Positions 24,312-33,230 of a stretch of DNA of 64,000 nt are shown piece by piece. This DNA comes from JAKPUX01 sp964436305. GTDB taxonomy: Bacteria; Zhuqueibacterota; Zhuqueibacteria; Residuimicrobiales; Residuimicrobiaceae. Below the pieces are notes generated by a model, which worked only from the letters and a program-made list of their open reading frames with translations, was not told where the DNA came from and searched no databases. The translations under genes were made by a program, and so were the position numbers. How positions within the stretch are numbered: the first letter of the stretch is position 1; each line of letters starts with the position of its first letter. The DNA is taken from contig CAYTCI010000006.1 in the NCBI GenBank assembly GCA_964436305.1, positions 22,595-86,594 of the forward strand, written 5' to 3'.

Positions 24312-27164
24312 ATGTCCACCGCGTACCATGCCAAATTTTTCGCCCATGCCCTGTCGCAGCATTATCACGGCGACCTCCTCGGCAAGATCTCCCACTCGCT
24401 CTTCGATGCCCGGGTCGATCTCAATCCCCACCAGCTCGAAGCCGCCCTCTTTGCCCTGCGCTCGCCGCTCAGCAGGGGGGTGATCCTCGCCGATGAGGTG
24501 GGGCTGGGCAAGACGATCGAGGCGGGGCTGGTACTTTGCCAATACTGGGCCGAGCGCCGCCGCCGGCTGCTGATCATCGCGCCGGCCGCCCTGCGGGTAC
24601 AGTGGAGCCTCGAACTGAATGAAAAATTCCATCTGCCCAACCAGCTGATCGACGCCCGCGCCATGCGCCAGATTCAGCGCGAGGGGCGCGCCAATCCCTT
24701 CGATCAGCCCCTGATCGTCATCACCTCCATCCACTTCGCCAGCCGCCATGGCGCGCTCCTGCGCACCGTGCCCTGGGATCTGGTCGTCATCGATGAAGCC
24801 CACAAGCTGCGCAATGTCTTCCAGCAGAGCAACAAAATGGCCCAGGAGATCAACTGGGCCCTCGAGGACCGGCAGAAGCTGCTGCTCACCGCCACCCCGC
24901 TGCAGAACTCGCTGCAGGAGCTCTTCGGTCTGGCCACTCTCATCGATCCGCATATCTTCGGCGAACTCGCGGCCTTCCGCGCCCGCTTCGAGGGGCCCCG
25001 GCCCGACCATGATGAACTGCGCCAGCGGCTCGCCTCCTTTTGCAAGCGCACCCTGCGCAGCCAGGTCTCCGAGTACATCCAGTACACCGAGCGCCGCGCC
25101 ATCACCCTCCCCTTCACCCCGAGCGAAGCAGAGCAGCAATTGTACGAGGCGATCTCCGACTATCTGGCCCGTGAGGATACCCTGGCCGTGCCGGCGCGGC
25201 AGCGCCATCTGCTCAGCCTGATCCTGCGCAAGCTGCTTGCCTCCTCGGTCTATGCGATCAGTTTCACCCTGACCACCATGCGCAACCGGCTGCAGCTGCT
25301 TCAGCGCGGCCAGCAGCTTGAGAGCGACTTTATCGACGGTCTGATTGCGGGGGAGGAACTCGAGAGCGAGTATCTAGAGGATACCGACGTGGCGGCGGGT
25401 GATGAGGGAACCGGCGAGGTCGATCCGCTCCAGCTGGCCGAGGAGATCCGTCTGCTCGACAGCTTCATCCTCGCGGCGGGCGCGATCGTGCTCGAGTCCA
25501 AGGCGGAGCGGCTGGGCCAGGCGCTGGAGACCGGCTTTACCGAGATGAAGCGGATGGGCGCCCCCGAGAAAGCGCTGATCTTCACCGAATCGCGGCGCAC
25601 CCAGGAGTACATTTACCGCCACCTGCGCCGGATCGGCTATGAAGGCCAGATCGTCCTCTTCAATGGCACCAACGCCGATCCCGAGTCGGCTGCCATCTAT
25701 CAGGAGTGGATCGGCCGCCATGCCGGCTCCGGCCGCAGCAGCGGATCACGTCCGGTCGACATCCGCACCGCCCTGGTCGACCACTTCCGCGAACGCGGGC
25801 GGATCATGATCGCCACCGAGGCAGCCGCGGAAGGCCTCAACCTGCAGTTCTGCAGCCTGGTCATCAATTACGATCTGCCGTGGAATCCGCAGCGGATCGA
25901 ACAACGCATCGGCCGCTGCCACCGCTATGGCCAGAAGCACGACGTGGTGGTGATCAATTTTCTCAACACCCGGAATCAGGCGGACCAGCGGGTCTACGAG
26001 CTCCTCGAGCACAAGTTCGCCCTTTTCAATGGCCTTTTTGGCGCCTCCGATGAAATCCTCGGGCAGATCGAATCGGGCGTCGATTTCGAGGCACGCATCC
26101 TCGACCTTTACCAGCACTGCCGCAGCCGCGAGGAGATCGATGCCGCCTTCGCCGCCCTCCAGCAGGAGATGGAAGAGAGCATCAACCACCGCCTGGACAA
26201 GACCCGCCGTCTGCTCCTCGAACATTTCGACCAGGATGTGCAGGCACGGCTGCGCATGCGTCTCGACGACGCCCGCCAGCAGCTCAACCGCATCGGCCTT
26301 TTCTTCTGGGAGTTGACCCGTTACCAGCTCGCCGATCAAGCCCAGTTCAACGAGTCCGCGCTTCACTTCGACCTGGTGCAATCCCCCCTGCCGCAGATCC
26401 CGACAGGGCGCTACACCCTGGTCTCCCGCAACCGCCAGCCGGTCGCCGATGAGGCGCTCTACCGCCTCTCCCACCCGCTCGGCGAATACGTTATCGCGGC
26501 GGGTCAGCACCACACTACCCCCACCGCTCATCTCTTCTTTGACATCAGCCATCACCCGAGCCGTATCTCGATGATCGAGGCCCTCAAGGGACGCAGCGGC
26601 TGGCTCTCACTGCACGGCTTGCGGATCGATGCCCTCGATCGTGAGGATCACCTCATCTTTGCGGCGTTCGACGACCAGGGGCGGCACCTCGATGGCGAGC
26701 TTTGCGAACACCTCTTCTACTGTCAGGGGGCGGTGCGGCCGGTCCAGCCGCCTCCGGAGGCGACGCTGAAAAAGCTGGCCCGCGAGAGCGAAAAACAGAT
26801 CAAAGTCCTGACCCAGCGCTCCCTCGACTGGAACAACGCGCTTTTCTACGAGGAGTGTGACCGGCTCGACACCTGGTCCGAGGAGGCTGCGGGTGCGGTC
26901 GAGAGCGAGTTGAGCGCCGTTAAAAAAGAGATCCGCCAGCTCAGCCGCCTTTCGCGGCGCAGCACCACGCCGGTCGAGCAGCATCAGATCCACCGCCAGC
27001 TGCAGGAACTGGAACAGAAAAAACGACGCCTGCGGCAGCGGATCTTTCAGGTCGAGGACGAGATCGGCGCCCGGCGCGATGCCCTGATCGGCATGCTCGA
27101 ACAGCGCGTGGCGCAAAAGAGCGAGGTCGTGGAACTTTTCACCCTGCGCTGGAGCGTGATCTAG
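24312..27164 (+). CDS. SNF2-family (RapA/HepA-like) DNA-dependent ATPase/helicase
   Basis: 950 residues. Walker A DEVGLGKTIEAG (61-72), Walker B DEAH (161-164), TATPLQNSLQEL, and in the second lobe ATEAAAEGLNLQFC and QRIGRCHRYGQ. An insertion (about 340-385) and a long C-terminal region ending in a coiled coil (about 880-940) are outside the core. In my recollection this subfamily often sits with DNA methyltransferase or DUF4391 genes in restriction-like loci. None is present here, so its role (repair, transcription recycling or defence) is open. It follows the aminotransferase gene by 94 bp. Confidence 0.85.
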   Translation: MSTAYHAKFFAHALSQHYHGDLLGKISHSLFDARVDLNPHQLEAALFALRSPLSRGVILADEVGLGKTIEAGLVLCQYWAERRRRLLIIAPAALRVQWSLELNEKFHLPNQLIDARAMRQIQREGRANPFDQPLIVITSIHFASRHGALLRTVPWDLVVIDEAHKLRNVFQQSNKMAQEINWALEDRQKLLLTATPLQNSLQELFGLATLIDPHIFGELAAFRARFEGPRPDHDELRQRLASFCKRTLRSQVSEYIQYTERRAITLPFTPSEAEQQLYEAISDYLAREDTLAVPARQRHLLSLILRKLLASSVYAISFTLTTMRNRLQLLQRGQQLESDFIDGLIAGEELESEYLEDTDVAAGDEGTGEVDPLQLAEEIRLLDSFILAAGAIVLESKAERLGQALETGFTEMKRMGAPEKALIFTESRRTQEYIYRHLRRIGYEGQIVLFNGTNADPESAAIYQEWIGRHAGSGRSSGSRPVDIRTALVDHFRERGRIMIATEAAAEGLNLQFCSLVINYDLPWNPQRIEQRIGRCHRYGQKHDVVVINFLNTRNQADQRVYELLEHKFALFNGLFGASDEILGQIESGVDFEARILDLYQHCRSREEIDAAFAALQQEMEESINHRLDKTRRLLLEHFDQDVQARLRMRLDDARQQLNRIGLFFWELTRYQLADQAQFNESALHFDLVQSPLPQIPTGRYTLVSRNRQPVADEALYRLSHPLGEYVIAAGQHHTTPTAHLFFDISHHPSRISMIEALKGRSGWLSLHGLRIDALDREDHLIFAAFDDQGRHLDGELCEHLFYCQGAVRPVQPPPEATLKKLARESEKQIKVLTQRSLDWNNALFYEECDRLDTWSEEAAGAVESELSAVKKEIRQLSRLSRRSTTPVEQHQIHRQLQELEQKKRRLRQRIFQVEDEIGARRDALIGMLEQRVAQKSEVVELFTLRWSVI

Positions 27165-27174
27165 GCGACAGGGC

Positions 27175-27203
27175 AAAAAAAAACCGGGCGCAAAACGCCC
27201 GGT
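27175..27203 (-). terminator. Intrinsic terminator of slyD
   Basis: Perfect 8-bp stem ACCGGGCG (27183-27190) / CGCCCGGT (27196-27203) with a 5-nt loop; on the minus strand it is followed by nine T residues. It lies 18 bp after the slyD stop. Confidence 0.9.
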
Positions 27204-27220
27204 CGCTGCAGCAGGTTAGC

Positions 27221-27721
27221 TTACTCTGCAAAATCCTCGCCATGGACATGACCATGCTCGAGCTCTTCGGCGGTGGCCGGGCGGACGCCGAGAAGCTCCA
27301 CCTCGAAGTTCAGGGTCTTACCCGCCAGCGGATGGTTGAAATCGAGGGTGATCTGGTCGCCGTCGATCTTGGTGATAAAACACGACAACTGTTCGCCCTC
27401 CTCCTCCTCCTCATTCTCATCCACTTCCGCCAGCAGCTCGGCGCCGATCTCCAGTTCGATATCATCCGGCAGCTCGTTGCGATGGACCACCTGAATGTCT
27501 TCAGGGTCGTAATCGCCGTAGGCCTCATCCGGCCGCAGGACGATCTTTTTCTTGCTTTTCAGCGGCATGGCAAGAATATCCTCCTCCAGTTTGGCGAGGA
27601 TTTGCTCAGCGCCGGAAATGAATTCCAGGGGATCTTCATCATAGGTGGAATCCAGCAGATTACCGTCGCTATCGGTGAGCGTGTAATGAACCGTGACAAC
27701 CTGATCATTCGCTATAGGCAC
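27221..27721 (-). CDS. slyD: FKBP-type peptidyl-prolyl isomerase SlyD
   Basis: 166 residues. The FKBP core is interrupted by the IF chaperone insert (LRPDEAYGDYDPEDIQVVHRNEL, then an acidic ENEEEEEGEQ loop), and the C-terminus ELEHGHVHGEDFAE is a short His-containing metal-binding tail. Annotated from GTG at 27721, where GGAGG lies 5 nt upstream; an ATG at 27733 that itself contains the GGAGG is the alternative (170 residues). Expected role: proline isomerisation and chaperone activity, sometimes nickel delivery. Confidence 0.92.
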   Translation of the reverse strand: MPIANDQVVTVHYTLTDSDGNLLDSTYDEDPLEFISGAEQILAKLEEDILAMPLKSKKKIVLRPDEAYGDYDPEDIQVVHRNELPDDIELEIGAELLAEVDENEEEEEGEQLSCFITKIDGDQITLDFNHPLAGKTLNFEVELLGVRPATAEELEHGHVHGEDFAE

Positions 27722-27802
27722 AACTACCTCCATGGTCTCGATGATGCGGCAACGCCAATTAGTTGACTATATGATACATAAAAAAAAGGGAATAACCAAG
27801 GC

Positions 27803-27838
27803 AAAAAAGCGCCGCTGCCAGGCGGGCCTGGCACCGGC
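27803..27838 (-). terminator. Intrinsic terminator after the DUF2207 gene
   Basis: Stem of 12 bp with one mismatch (27811-27822 with 27827-27838; core TGCCAGG/CCTGGCA) and a 4-nt loop; on the minus strand it is followed by GC and six T residues (27808-27803). It begins 9 bp past the gene's stop. Confidence 0.8.
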
Positions 27839-27847
27839 TGCAGCCTC

Positions 27848-29662
27848 TCAACCGGCGCCGCCCCCGCCGCCACCCGCCCCGCCGCCGCCTCCGGCGCTCG
27901 CGCCACCGCCGACGCCGCTGCTGGAACTCATGGTGGTGGTCATCGAGGCGAAGGCCTGGGCGAAGGAGGCCGGTGTGACCGCTCCGGGGCCGCCGGCGGT
28001 GTAGGCGAACCACGGGATAAAGTGGGCGCTCTGATCGGCAGGGATCACCTCAGCCAGCGCCCGATAGGCCCGTTGTCCCACGCCCAGAGCCGAAGCATAG
28101 ACCATATACCGGTCGATGGTACCCAGCAGCGTGGTATGCTGCGGCGGTTCAAAACGGCCGCGGCGCAGATAGCGGGAGAGGGACTTCCAGCGCCGGAATT
28201 GTACCTCCCCCTCGGGGGTGCGGTGCTGGATGGCGTTCGCACCGATGAGCAGCAGAAAAAACCAGCCCGCCGCCACACCCGGCCAGGGTGCATACCAGAT
28301 CAGCAGCAGCAGACTCACGACGATGCCCGCGCCAAAGCAGAGCATCGCGCGGTGCATACCCTGCTGGCTGCTCTTGTCATAATAGCCGCGAGCCTCGGCA
28401 CTGCGGCTGACCGTCTTTTGCCAGCTCCGGAAAAAGCTCGCCATCTTTTGGGCCTGTTTGCTGATCTCCTGCATGCGCAGCCGGGGCTCACCATGGGAAA
28501 GCTCCTGAAAGAGAAAATCGAGCAGATCGGTCTCATAGACCGCCAGTTCCGGCCGGCGCTGCTGCAGGGCCTCGCTCTGCAACTCCAGCAGATAATCCTG
28601 CTTCGCCGCAAAGAAGCGGCTGTGTTTGGCCGGCTCCACCGCCGAGATGTGCAGAAAACCGCGCCGGGCCAGATCGTAGAGCGTCGCCAGCAAGGCCCCA
28701 CTGGTGACCATCCGCATGTTCAGCAGATGGCCGACCAGCGCAGGCGGCGTATCATCCGGAATCTCGGGGCTCTGGGTCGGGATGAATTCATGCACCACCG
28801 GGCGCTTGCCGTAGAGGCGATAAAAATACCAAAAAGCCGCTAGGCCCATCAGCGCCAGAATGCCCGCATAATAGCGACCTTCACGACTGCGCACCTGCCG
28901 CACGGCCTGCTTTTCCTTCTCTGTGGCGCGCTGGTGGTTGGCCTCCTCCGCCCAGCGTCCTTCCTCAGCGAGGATGCCGGAGCGTATGCTGCCGGCCGTA
29001 ACCGCCATTCCCGCGAACCAGGTCGGCGGATAAAGGGCGCGTACTTCCAGATAAACCCGCGCCGGCAGTTCCTCACAGCGGGCGGTAATTTGCCCCGAGG
29101 GCTGAATGGCCGACCGGGCCCAAAGCGGCCCATGCAGCCAATGCAGCACTTCACCGCCCTCCCCCTCTTGTGGGGGATGCAGGATCAGGCTCACCTCGCG
29201 CTGGCGTTGACTCCAGTCGGTGCCGATGAACTGATAATAAAAAACCGCTGCGTCTTCATGGCGCACCACCGCGCCCGTCACGTGATAACGAAAGACAAAA
29301 GTTCGCTCTTCATTGCGGGCGCTGAAATACCAGCGCACCTCGAGAGCCTCCTGCTCTTCGCGAAGGGCAAAGCGGCCTGGCTCCTCTCCGGGTTGCTCGC
29401 TGAAGGCACGACCACCCTCGAGCACGGCGAAATCGCCATAGTGTACGCCCTCGCGCAGCGGCAGCGAGCGGTAGGCATAATGAAACGAGCCGTTAAATGC
29501 ATAGGTCCGCCGCTCCTCGACCGTCACCCCTCCCTCCTCATCCAGCCAGGCCTCGATCTGGACCGGGCCGATCTGATAGGATTTGTCCGCATGTGCCGGG
29601 CCGGCCAGGGTCAGGGCCAGCATCAGCCACAGCGCCGGGCGGCGCGCCATCCACTGATTCAT
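27848..29662 (-). CDS. DUF2207 domain membrane protein with glycine-rich tail
   Basis: 604 residues: signal peptide (ALWLMLALTLAGPAHA), an extracytoplasmic beta-rich DUF2207 domain (about 25-220; GSFHYAYRSLPLREG is typical), a membrane helix near 285-300, a cytoplasmic winged-helix-like portion, paired membrane helices near 425-465, and a C-terminal tail of Gly/Ser/Ala repeats after about residue 580. The family is widespread and of unknown function. ATG at 29662 is preferred because GGAGG lies just upstream. The Gly-rich tail is common in this family. Confidence 0.85.
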   Translation of the reverse strand: MNQWMARRPALWLMLALTLAGPAHADKSYQIGPVQIEAWLDEEGGVTVEERRTYAFNGSFHYAYRSLPLREGVHYGDFAVLEGGRAFSEQPGEEPGRFALREEQEALEVRWYFSARNEERTFVFRYHVTGAVVRHEDAAVFYYQFIGTDWSQRQREVSLILHPPQEGEGGEVLHWLHGPLWARSAIQPSGQITARCEELPARVYLEVRALYPPTWFAGMAVTAGSIRSGILAEEGRWAEEANHQRATEKEKQAVRQVRSREGRYYAGILALMGLAAFWYFYRLYGKRPVVHEFIPTQSPEIPDDTPPALVGHLLNMRMVTSGALLATLYDLARRGFLHISAVEPAKHSRFFAAKQDYLLELQSEALQQRRPELAVYETDLLDFLFQELSHGEPRLRMQEISKQAQKMASFFRSWQKTVSRSAEARGYYDKSSQQGMHRAMLCFGAGIVVSLLLLIWYAPWPGVAAGWFFLLLIGANAIQHRTPEGEVQFRRWKSLSRYLRRGRFEPPQHTTLLGTIDRYMVYASALGVGQRAYRALAEVIPADQSAHFIPWFAYTAGGPGAVTPASFAQAFASMTTTMSSSSGVGGGASAGGGGGAGGGGGGAG

Positions 29663-29681
29663 TTTTTCCTCCGGATACAAA

Positions 29682-29704
29682 GAAGCCTGCGCAGGGCAGG
29701 CTTC
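29682..29704 (-). terminator. Inverted repeat after the beta-barrel gene, weak terminator
   Basis: Perfect 9-bp stem GAAGCCTGC (29682-29690) / GCAGGCTTC (29696-29704), loop 5 nt. On the minus strand it is followed only by TTTGT, so termination would be partial. It sits between the stop of the 29726 gene and the ribosome binding site of DUF2207. Confidence 0.45.
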
Positions 29705-29725
29705 AACCATGGAACTGCATGCTGA

Positions 29726-30532
29726 TTAAAAGGTGTAGGAGGCATTCAGGACCAGACCGGCCAGCCGTTGTGCATAGTCGATTTCGTCCGAAGCCTCATT
29801 GCCGTACAGGTCACCACGGTAACCGACGTTGAGCCCGAAACCGCTCGGGAAGCGATACCCCAGGCCAAGCGTCAAGGCGAAAAGATGGGTATCGTTTTCG
29901 CTGTCCCAGGAGGAGTAGCCGTTGGGATTAATGTCGGTGGAATTGAGATTGTTCTCGGTCTTGAGGGTGCCGAGCAGATAGGCCATCGAGCCATAGGCGT
30001 AGACATTGGAGGCGCCAAAGGGGACGACCAGGGAGATCCCTGCGCCATACATGGTGCCCGAGACCGTAGCGTCATACCGGTCGTACCACCACATCATTTC
30101 ACCGGTATCCACACTATAGCCTGTCCAATACCATGAATCGGCGGTCTGGTCCTCCTTAAGGTATTTGAGGCCGATGAAAGCGTTACCGCTGAGGCTGGTG
30201 GTGCTGATCAGGCGGTAACCCAGGGTAAAGTTGAGATCGGTTCGTTTGGCCTCCAGGCCTTCCCAGGCATAGTCCTGATCATCCGCCTTGAGGGTGCCGA
30301 TGAGCATCGAGGCGCCAAAATTAAAGCGCCCGCTGTTGACGGCCAGGTAGGGTCCAAAGTAGGAGGCATTGCCCAGTTCGAAATCATCCATGCCGCTCTC
30401 GTTGCCGGTGTAAACCCAGGTGTAGGTGGGCATCCACATGCCGGCGCCGACCGTGTAGGTGGTCCTGGTCTGCGCCAGGGCAAAGCCCGCCGTCAGGAGC
30501 AGTCCGGCCAACAGCAGTAATGTTCGCTTCAT
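29726..30532 (-). CDS. Outer-membrane beta-barrel protein
   Basis: 268 residues with a clean signal peptide (LLLLAGLLLTAGFALAQ) and alternating aromatic/polar strands throughout (VGAGMWMPTYTWVYTG, FGPYLAVNSGRFNFGASML, LGLGYRFPSGFGLNVGYRGDLYG), ending in Phe (NASYTF) as expected for BAM recognition. No specific family is recognised. It is downstream of the CsgG-like lipoprotein-assembly-type gene, with a 20-bp gap, which suggests co-expression. Confidence 0.75.
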   Translation of the reverse strand: MKRTLLLLAGLLLTAGFALAQTRTTYTVGAGMWMPTYTWVYTGNESGMDDFELGNASYFGPYLAVNSGRFNFGASMLIGTLKADDQDYAWEGLEAKRTDLNFTLGYRLISTTSLSGNAFIGLKYLKEDQTADSWYWTGYSVDTGEMMWWYDRYDATVSGTMYGAGISLVVPFGASNVYAYGSMAYLLGTLKTENNLNSTDINPNGYSSWDSENDTHLFALTLGLGYRFPSGFGLNVGYRGDLYGNEASDEIDYAQRLAGLVLNASYTF

Positions 30533-30552
30533 ACGACTCCCTTCTGTTAGGT

Positions 30553-31389
30553 TTAAAAGACGGGGGGCGTATCGACCGCTTTCCCCTGATCGCCCTCTTT
30601 TTTCGGCTTCTCTTTCTTGCGCACCACCGGTTTTTCCGGTGCCATCTCCACCGGTCCGGTGGCGACGCGCACCTTGTCGCCCACCCTGAACGGCAGCTTG
30701 ACCATCCCGACTTTGGCCTCCGAATAATCGGCTTTCACCGCCGTGAGCACCAGCGTGCCGATTACATCCTCGGCCTGGCCGATCACCGTGCCGCCGAGAT
30801 CGGTAACGACATCGCCGAGCCGGACCACGGTGAGTTCCTGGCCGTCAGCGACGCCATGATTGAAGCCGAGGTCGATCAGGATCACCTCGCCCTTGATCCG
30901 GATCAAGGAGCCCTCGACTTGTACCTTCTCGCTCATCTTGGCGACCAGATCGTTGATCGCTTCGGTCAGGCCCTCTTCGCCCCGTTTGCTGGTCGCATTC
31001 TGGGCCAGCTCGAGTGCGCCGGTCTTGACATTGACCAGCCGGGTGTTGATGATATAGTTGTCACCGAGCCGGCTGACACTGCCGATCAGGATCTTCTCGA
31101 CATTGAGGATCTTGCCGATCTCGACCGCCTGGCTCATATCGGTCACCCCGGTCATTTGCAGCTTTTGCTCATCGAGGATCCGTAAAATGGCCTGGCGTTC
31201 GATTACCTTGAAGCGTTGTGAGTTGAAGAGTTCGGTGCTGAGGATATCCGAAACCGCGTCGGCGGTCTCCTGGCTGGCATTTTTGGCTTCCAGCGTGAGT
31301 ACGGCGATGGTGGGTTTGGCTTGCGAGTGCAGCAGAACGGGATGCCAGGCAATACCGAGCAGCAGGAAGAGCGCAAAGGCCTTTTTCAT
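30553..31389 (-). CDS. CsgG/FlgO-like envelope protein
   Basis: 278 residues: signal peptide (MKKAFALFLLLGIAWHPVLLHSQ), then a CsgG-type domain with IAVLTLEAKNASQETADAVSDILSTELFNSQRFKVIERQ, LDEQKLQMTGVTDMSQAVEIGKIL and KILIGSVSRLGDNYIINTRLVNVKTG. It continues with a beta-rich C-terminal region (about 165-240) and a Lys/Pro-rich tail. CsgG relatives form or assist outer-membrane secretion or assembly complexes; no curli genes are here. The ATG at 31389 starts the signal peptide. It lies directly behind the ECF sigma gene but has its own promoter. Confidence 0.75.
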   Translation of the reverse strand: MKKAFALFLLLGIAWHPVLLHSQAKPTIAVLTLEAKNASQETADAVSDILSTELFNSQRFKVIERQAILRILDEQKLQMTGVTDMSQAVEIGKILNVEKILIGSVSRLGDNYIINTRLVNVKTGALELAQNATSKRGEEGLTEAINDLVAKMSEKVQVEGSLIRIKGEVILIDLGFNHGVADGQELTVVRLGDVVTDLGGTVIGQAEDVIGTLVLTAVKADYSEAKVGMVKLPFRVGDKVRVATGPVEMAPEKPVVRKKEKPKKEGDQGKAVDTPPVF

Positions 31390-31433
31390 ATCTACCCTCG
31401 AGGGCACGTAAGGAGTGGGATGGTTAATAATTC

Positions 31434-31462
31434 AATGTACTCAGGGACGCCCTATTTGTCAA
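31434..31462 (-). promoter_or_regulatory. Promoter of the CsgG-like gene
   Basis: Minus strand TTGACA (31462-31457), 17-bp spacer, TACATT (31439-31434), in the 97-bp gap after the ECF sigma gene. Looks like a housekeeping promoter rather than an ECF-type one. Confidence 0.6.
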
Positions 31463-31486
31463 GGGCTATTTTTGTCAACAGACGGC

Positions 31487-32068
31487 TCAGTGGCTGTATT
31501 CCGCCAAACGGTCACGGAGGAAAAGGCGGGCGCGATGCAGGTTGGTTTTAACGGCGGCGAGTGAGAGATCGAGCATGTCGGCGATCTCTTTGAGGGAGAA
31601 TCCTTCGATATCCTTGAGGACGAAGACCGAGCGGAACTTATCCGGCAGTGCGGCGATCGCCTCCTCCATCGCCTGGCGCAGCTCCTGATTCATCACGGCC
31701 TGCAGGGGATTGTTGCCGACGGAACGGTTAAAGGCCGCAAGAGCCTCCTGGCTGACCTTGCTCTCCGCTTCATCGAGGCCCCCTCCCTCCTTTTTACGGG
31801 CGCGCAGCCGCATCAAGGCAAAATTGGTGGCGATACGGAAGATCCAGGTCGAGAGTGACGAACCGCCCTTGAATTCGGGCAGTGCCTGAATAACCTTGAG
31901 GAAGGTCTCTTGCAGGACGCATTCGGCTTCGACCGGATCGGCCAGCAGGCGCAGGGCGGTATTGTAGACCATGCGCTCGTTTTGTGTTACGATCCGGGTC
32001 ATCGCCTCGTGGTCGCCGCTGACCGCCCGGGCCACCAGTACGGTTTCGCTCTCTTGTGCCTGGCTCAT
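31487..32068 (-). CDS. ECF-type RNA polymerase sigma factor
   Basis: 193 residues with sigma region 2 (VYNTALRLLADPVEAECVLQETFLKVIQALPEFKGGSSLSTWIFRIATNFALMRLR) and region 4 (AIAALPDKFRSVFVLKDIEGFSLKEIADMLDLSLAAVKTNLHRAR). There is no region 1.1 or 3. The usual partner, a zinc-binding or membrane anti-sigma factor, is not encoded on either side, so control must come from elsewhere. Downstream is the CsgG-like gene, which has its own promoter. Confidence 0.93.
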   Translation of the reverse strand: MSQAQESETVLVARAVSGDHEAMTRIVTQNERMVYNTALRLLADPVEAECVLQETFLKVIQALPEFKGGSSLSTWIFRIATNFALMRLRARKKEGGGLDEAESKVSQEALAAFNRSVGNNPLQAVMNQELRQAMEEAIAALPDKFRSVFVLKDIEGFSLKEIADMLDLSLAAVKTNLHRARLFLRDRLAEYSH

Positions 32069-32163
32069 GGTCTGCTCGTTGGGTTACAAAGGGATTCGCC
32101 TTGCGGCGAAGATGGCTACAACTTAACCATTCTCTGAAAGAGTATCAAGAGATTTGTTGCAGG

Positions 32164-32193
32164 AAAAGGCCGCCGGGGTGGCGCCCCGACGGC
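32164..32193 (-). terminator. Terminator downstream of the osmC-family gene
   Basis: Stem GCCG-c-CGGGG (32169-32178) / CCCCG-a-CGGC (32184-32193), one mismatch, 5-nt loop; on the minus strand followed by C and four T residues. The 190-bp gap 32069-32258 otherwise holds only the upstream region of the sigma gene. Confidence 0.55.
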
Positions 32194-32258
32194 ACGGGTG
32201 GGAAGATGAGGAAGGGATGGCCGCCGCTCGGGTGTGCGGCGCGCGGCGGGCTCCCGGA

Positions 32259-32690
32259 TTAATCCAGGGGCTCCTTGCCGGGGCGGATTTCGAATGCAAT
32301 CGTCACCTCAGCCGACTTGCGCAGCATCGCCGCTACCGAGCAATATTTTTCTTCCGAGAGGGCGATGGCGCGATCGACCGCCTCGGCGGGGATGTTTTCC
32401 CCATATAAAATAAGCCGGAGATGGATCCGGGTGAAGATCCTCGGATGCTCCTCGGCGCGTTCCGCCTCGGCCTGGACCTCATAGTCCTGGATCGTGACGC
32501 GTTTTTTGGCCAGGATCGAAAGCACATCCATCGAGAGGCAGCCGCCCAGCGCCAGCAGCACCAGTTCCATGGGGCTGGCGCCGGCGTCGTTGCCACCGCC
32601 GGCCGTGCTGGTATCCATGCTCACCCAGTGATTGGAATCCGCCTTGCCGACCAGACTCTGGCCGGTGATCCGTTTGATAACTGCTCGCAT
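32259..32690 (-). CDS. OsmC-family thiol peroxidase-like protein
   Basis: 143 residues of the OsmC/Ohr fold: GGGNDAGASPMELVLLALGGCLSMDVLSILAKKR carries the first cysteine (about 51) and SEEKYCSVAAML the second (about 117), the pair used for peroxide reduction. The spacing is that of the general OsmC/YhfA group rather than Ohr. Expected role is organic hydroperoxide detoxification in the cytoplasm. It precedes, with a terminator between, the sigma gene. Confidence 0.9.
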   Translation of the reverse strand: MRAVIKRITGQSLVGKADSNHWVSMDTSTAGGGNDAGASPMELVLLALGGCLSMDVLSILAKKRVTIQDYEVQAEAERAEEHPRIFTRIHLRLILYGENIPAEAVDRAIALSEEKYCSVAAMLRKSAEVTIAFEIRPGKEPLD

Positions 32691-32720
32691 CGCGCTTCTC
32701 CTGTGCAGCCACAGCCCGGG

Positions 32721-33230
32721 TTAGAGTTTCAGCAGCGCCTTGATATCGCCCTCGAATACCGACTTGTCGCGATACCCGGTGTAGGATTTGTAGATCCGCC
32801 CCTGCTGGTCGATGACAAAGGTTGTGGGAATACCATCAATCGGACCATAGGCGTCAAGGAAGGCTTCGGTCGAATAGGCGTTGGTATAATTGATCTTGTT
32901 GGTCTTGATAAAATCAAGCACCTTTTGCTTGCCTTCGCGCCCGAGAACGACGCCAAGCATTTCAAATCCCCTACTCCGGTATTGCGAATAGAGTTCGATG
33001 AAATGGGGGATCTCCATACGGCACGGCGGGCACCAGGTATCCCAGAAATCTACGATCACCACCTTGCCACGGTAGTCGGCCAGGGTGATCGACTTGCCCT
33101 CGGTGCTCACCAGGCTAAAGGCGGGGGCCTTTTTCAGGGATGCCGCATTTTCCTTCTGCTGGGTACAGCCGGTTTGCACGCCGATGCCCAGCATCAGGGC
33201 TGCCAGGGCCAATACAATCTGCTTTTTCAT
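32721..33230 (-). CDS. TlpA/ResA-like thioredoxin-fold lipoprotein
   Basis: 169 residues: lipobox QTGC (Cys22) after a short hydrophobic N-terminus, then an AhpC-TSA/Redoxin fold with DFWDTWCPPC (WCPPC at 66-70) and the cis-proline segment GIPTTFVID. Lipid-anchored periplasmic disulfide reductase, typically for cytochrome c maturation or other apoproteins. The start is fixed by GGGAGG upstream of ATG 33230; the longer upstream frame has no ribosome binding site. It lies 30 bp upstream of the osmC-family gene on the same strand. Confidence 0.9.
   Translation of the reverse strand: MKKQIVLALAALMLGIGVQTGCTQQKENAASLKKAPAFSLVSTEGKSITLADYRGKVVIVDFWDTWCPPCRMEIPHFIELYSQYRSRGFEMLGVVLGREGKQKVLDFIKTNKINYTNAYSTEAFLDAYGPIDGIPTTFVIDQQGRIYKSYTGYRDKSVFEGDIKALLKL

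Noticed and set aside
22739..27164. Cysteine-desulfurase-like gene plus helicase as a DNA phosphorothioation (Dnd) locus
   Set aside because: No dndB, dndC, dndD or dndE homolog is present, and the aminotransferase belongs to a longer subfamily not known as DndA.
24312..27164. DISARM defence system (DrmD-like SNF2)
   Set aside because: No drmA, drmB, drmC or methyltransferase gene beside it.
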